Positions 60,290 through 64,000 of a stretch of 64,000 bases of DNA are shown piece after piece; position 1 is the stretch's first letter; each line of letters opens with the position of its first letter. Under the pieces are notes generated by a model that was given only the letters and a program-made list of their open reading frames with translations, did no database searches and was not told the origin of the DNA. Where the stretch lies: assembly GCA_026874595.1 (NCBI GenBank), contig CM049308.1, positions 71,272,624 to 71,336,623 on the forward strand, in the 5' to 3' direction. The DNA is from Sipunculus nudus. Its lineage: Eukaryota > Annelida > Sipuncula > Golfingiida > Sipunculidae. The translations under genes were made by a program, and so were the position numbers.

Positions 60290-61570
60290 AGGTTTTCTCC
60301 AGCTTTGTTTATAAGAGGTTGTGTTTTCACCTCTGTTTGTTGAAGTTAATGTCTTCATCCCTGCTTGTCTGTTGGATCTGGATGTTATGTTTTCAATCCT
60401 GTCTGTTGGATTTGAAGGTTATGTCTTCACCCATGTGTGATGAATTTGGAGGTTATAACTTCAGCCCTGTCTATAAGATTTTGAGGTTATGTTTTCATTT
60501 ATGTCTGTGGGTTTGGAGGTTGTCTTCACTCCTGTCGGTTGGAGGTTATGACCTCACCCCTGTCTATAAGATTTTGAGGTTAATGTTCACTTCTGTCTGT
60601 TGGGTTTTGAGGTTGTCTTCACTCCTGTCTGTTGGATTTGGAGATTGCCTTCACTCCTTTCTGTTTGATTTGGAGATTGTCTTCACTCCTGTCTGTTGGA
60701 TTTGGAGCTAGTCTTCACTCCTGTCTGTTGGATTTGGAGATTGTCTTCACTCCTGTCTGTTGGATTTGGAGATTGCCTTCATTCCTTTCTGTTGGATTTG
60801 GAGATTGTCTTCACTCCTGTCTGTTGGATTTTGAGATTGTCTTCACACCTGTCTTTTGGATTTGGAGATTGTCTTCATTCCCATCTGTTTGATTTGGAGC
60901 TTGTCTTCACTCCTGTCTGTTGGATTTGGAGATTGCCTTCACTCCTTTCTGTTTGATTTGGAGCTTGTCTTCACTCCTGTCTGTTGGATTTGGAGATTGC
61001 CTTCACTCCTTTCTGTTTGATTTGGAGATTGTCTTAACTCCTGTCTGTTGGATTTGGAGATTGCCTTCACTCCTTTCTGTTTGATTTGGAGATTGTCTTC
61101 ACTCCTGTCTGTTGGATTTGGAGATTGCCTTCACTCCTTTCTGTTTGATTTGGAGATTGTCTTCACTCCTGTCTGTTGGATTTGGAGATTGCCTTCACTC
61201 CTTTCTGATTGATTTGGAGATTGCCTTCACTCCTTTCTGTTTGGATTTGGAGATTGTCTTCACTCCTGTCTGTTGGATTTGGAGCTTGTCTTCACTCCTG
61301 TCTGTTGGATTTGGAGATTGTCTTCACTCCTGTCTGTTGGATTTGGAGCTTGTCTTCACTCCTGTCTGTTGGATTTGGAGATTGTCTTCACTCCTGTCTG
61401 TTGGATTTGGAGATTGTCTTCACTCCTGTCGGTTGGAGGTAATGACCTCACCCCTGTCTATATGATTTTATGGTTATGTTTTCATTCCTGTCTGTTGGGT
61501 GTTGAGGTTGTCTTCACTCCTGTCTGTTGGATTTGAAGGTTCTGTCTTCATTCCTGTTGGATTTGGTGGT
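60290..61570 (+). repeat. Minisatellite, 32-bp units, ~40 copies
   Basis: The unit is GTCTTCACTCCTGTCTG, then TTGGATTTGGAGATT (32 bp). Between about 60630 and 61250 two variants alternate, one with GTCTTCACTCCTGTC and TTGGATTT, the other with GCCTTCACTCCTTTC and TTTGATTT, giving a 64-bp dimer. Edges (60290-60600 and 61430-61570) are diverged. The unit lacks stops in several frames, so long open frames of up to 152 codons appear; these are artefacts. Confidence 0.95.
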
Positions 61571-64000
61571 TGATATGGCAGATGCAAACAAAATTTTGCA
61601 TTAGAATTACATGAAGGGATTTTTGAAGGGATTGATCAGAAAAGAGCAGCAATTAGCAACATCAAGTTTGATGACTTAATGCTAATTTTGTTGAGGGGGT
61701 GAACATGGGCAAGTGAAGAACCCATTAAAGTTTGGTGTGGATCCAGATATAACATGAACTCTTGAAGCAAACTGTATTTACACTTTGAACTTGTACATAT
61801 ACTTTCAAAGTATTCAGTACTTGGGGTATCGTCTTACCCTTGCTGCTGTATCATACCCTCTTTCAGTCAAACAAGCAGCAACACTATAGAACCTTACCCA
61901 ATACCCTTTCACTGACACTGCAGCTGGGTGTTTGTACACAGTAGGGAATCAAGCTGAAACCATTCTACAGGGGTGTTCCTTGTAGGATGGCTTGCAATGG
62001 CAGATATTTGTGCTCTACCGTGTACCCTCTAGTTCCTCATGTTAATGAAGGAATGAGCAGTATGTTTTGTTGAAATAATCCATACATTTCAGAATCATGA
62101 ACTTTGGTACTTTCAGGTTGTTGTAAAATGATAAAAGTTACAGAACGGAATCTAATTGTCACCTGGTCAGACACAATTTTTTCAAGACCTGTTTATTTAC
62201 ATAAAGCAACAGGATGAATTTAAAACAGCAAATGGTTGGTGGCCTTTTGTATGGTACAAAACAAATATCAGTTATTTGATAAAGATAAGGGTGCGAACAG
62301 CTGGTCAGACCAGCAAAATGCATTAAATTGCCAATTGTCTTCAATGTCACTGTTTATATAGGCATGGACAAGCCGGGAGAATGAAATTGCAAGTTAATTG
62401 ATGGAATAATGCACGAAGCCATTTCAGTTCCATACAATATCAGGTCACTACTGGGGCACTGTATTATATACAACTAAACATTTAATTCTCCTTTTCCTGG
62501 CATAATATTGAGCTCCGTCTGCGGCTGATTGTTAAAGCAAACACATTGACACATTACAGGGGTGACATTTGTTACCGATATTGGTAAACTTGGACAGCAC
62601 CGCACGTTTTGCTCTCACAGTCAAGGTGTGATTTGCACACCACCCACAGAAACTGTGACTCTTGCTGGAGTTGGGTAAAACAGTCAGGTTTTGGTGAATC
62701 AATACACTTTCTTCTGACCGATATACATGTGACAGAAACACCATTATTGTCAGTGCAGCGTTAATGATATATGACTTCATTAGGAGAGTGTAACAATGTT
62801 GTCACGGTAACAATTTGTCCTTGTGGTGCTTATAAAGCATGGGCCTCGATGCGTCAAGTTCTGAGCGATTCCTCATGTGACCAACACCATTTGGTATACA
62901 CACAAATGTTCAGCTCGTGAAAGAAGCCATTTTAAGCTGCGGCTATAACTGGAGGCTCCCTTCAGTATGTGTTTGTTAAAAACCACAGAATGCTCTGTAT
63001 GAGTGAGGTTTTACTGATAAAGTGGTGTCATATGTTTTATGTCATACCTCAGATAATTAGTCCATACTGAGTCCAAGTACCAGGTCAGGATTAATGTCAG
63101 TTTCATAATTGCCATGTGATGTTTTGACACCATTGGGTTGTTTAATATTTCTGAGATAATAATGAATGTATGAATAAAATTCCTCGAAAGATCATGTGAT
63201 TTTAGTTTTCATTTGACTAAATAACTCCCTATTGTGTGAAATGTACCCCTTATCAGATTCATGCAAGTTATTAAATTTTTCATTGATAAATTTTCTCTGT
63301 AAGAGCATTGTTATATTAAGTGATATATAATACAACAATGCAGTTATAAAATAAAAATGTACTCACTTGAGATTTAATTAGGTTGGTGTGTTGCATATTC
63401 CCTGAAATATTCCATTTTATAGCCAAAAAAAAAAAATAATTTTTTTATGCAAATTTTTAATATATATTTCCTTGTTTGAATGGTAGCTTGTCCCTTATTT
63501 TGTCCTCCATCTTCATAATCAAACTTCAGAATTTACATTATCTCGAAAATTGGCACATTTAAGTGTCATTTACATGCATAGAAAGTAAAATGTAAACCCA
63601 TAGAAATATAATCTGATAGTACTGCAGTCACAGTCATGGATACATACAGCTTTGAAAGATAGACATTTGTGTGTATATAACATTACCCAAAATGAGAGGG
63701 TTTCCGATGAAAATGTTGCGACTTTCAACCATCAGTCAGAATAAAGTAAGGGTGAAAAACTGATTATATCTTGAAGAACTTCGGCTTGAGCCTAGTATTA
63801 TGGAGGTTTTACTGTTTATCAGTAGACAGTTTCTAGCACAAGGTCACATTTATTGAAGTCCCCAAGGAAATCATTGAGTACCAGACTCATATACCAGGAG
63901 GTGACAAGGCCTTACAATTGGTTCGTTATCTGTCATTGTTTTCTGACAACACAATGAAGGTGGACTGTGTTCTGAACAAAGCAGTTAAACTGAACTAACA
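61571..64000. other. PLCB intron, no gene supported
   Basis: The block at about 62500-62980 is less AT-rich than its surroundings, but no exon or promoter can be supported. The remainder is AT-rich with poly-A/T runs (63426-63446). Confidence 0.45.

Noticed and set aside
60253-61536. Six long + strand open frames with a repeated DLEIVFTPVCWIW-like pattern
   Set aside because: They are readings of the 32-bp minisatellite in different frames. The repeated 'protein' period only reflects three DNA units, and the same DNA is open in several frames.
62500-62980. Promoter or CpG-island-like block with TTATAAAG at about 62830
   Set aside because: Slightly higher GC and one TATA-like word are not enough without a downstream exon or an initiator context.

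Overview
The window looks like intronic DNA from an AT-rich metazoan genome, most likely a mollusc and probably a bivalve. It is dominated by mobile elements and tandem repeats. One protein-coding exon is recognised with good confidence: 78 bp at 30894-30971 on the + strand. It encodes the first strands of the PH domain of a phospholipase C beta, in the PLCB1/2/3 (Plc21C-like) style. Its splice sites are clean and both ends are in phase 0. No neighbouring PLCB exon was found, so the window appears to lie inside two very long introns, at least ~30.9 kb upstream and at least ~25 kb downstream. A 33-bp candidate micro-exon at 56509-56541 is speculative.

The mollusc assignment rests on the repeats. 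Several families share the layout described for Helentron-associated elements (HINEs; 'pearl' elements of bivalves). They have short inverted motifs at unequal distances from the ends, a core of tandem repeats, and a small hairpin just inside the 3' end. Examples are 16275-18150, 19041-20470, 25407-27630, 29762-30780, 36595-37799 and 51858-53945, with a 3'-lacking relative at 24024-25095. Two of them share the 3' terminus GTCTAGTT, and three have a core monomer of ~145 bp.

Layout. 1-3140: bland AT-rich DNA. 3141-4460: element with palindromic GGTCCAGACC/GATCCCGATC blocks. 5434-5640: tRNA-like SINE fragment. 7576-8967: TIR element. 11015-11218: hAT-type MITE. 13794-15114: AATTC-rich TIR element. 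16101-18496: a relative of the 3.1-kb element carrying a HINE-like insertion. 19041-20470: HINE-like element. 22004-22350: hairpin and short duplication. 24024-27630: two related long elements. 29762-30780: HINE-like element ending ~110 bp before the PLCB exon. 36190-36390: second hAT-type MITE. 36595-37799: HINE-like element. 38577-41650: satellite of 44-bp monomers interrupted by an 822-bp hAT-type element with a perfect 8-bp target duplication. 45794 onward: 5' end of another repeat. 47755-48120: tRNA-derived SINE. 48330-48507: TA-flanked MITE. 51858-53945: second long copy of the 25.4-kb element. 55449-56067: recent ~313-bp tandem duplication. 57609-58190: ~31-bp minisatellite. 60290-61570: 32-bp minisatellite.

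No rRNA gene, functional tRNA gene, CRISPR array or complete protein-coding gene was seen. A few GC-richer islands with longer open frames (22.8-23.2, 28.2-28.7, 31.9-32.4 and 42.5-42.9 kb) could be nested exons, decayed coding DNA or conserved noncoding DNA. None matches a family I recognise. All family assignments come from reading the sequence; no database search was possible.
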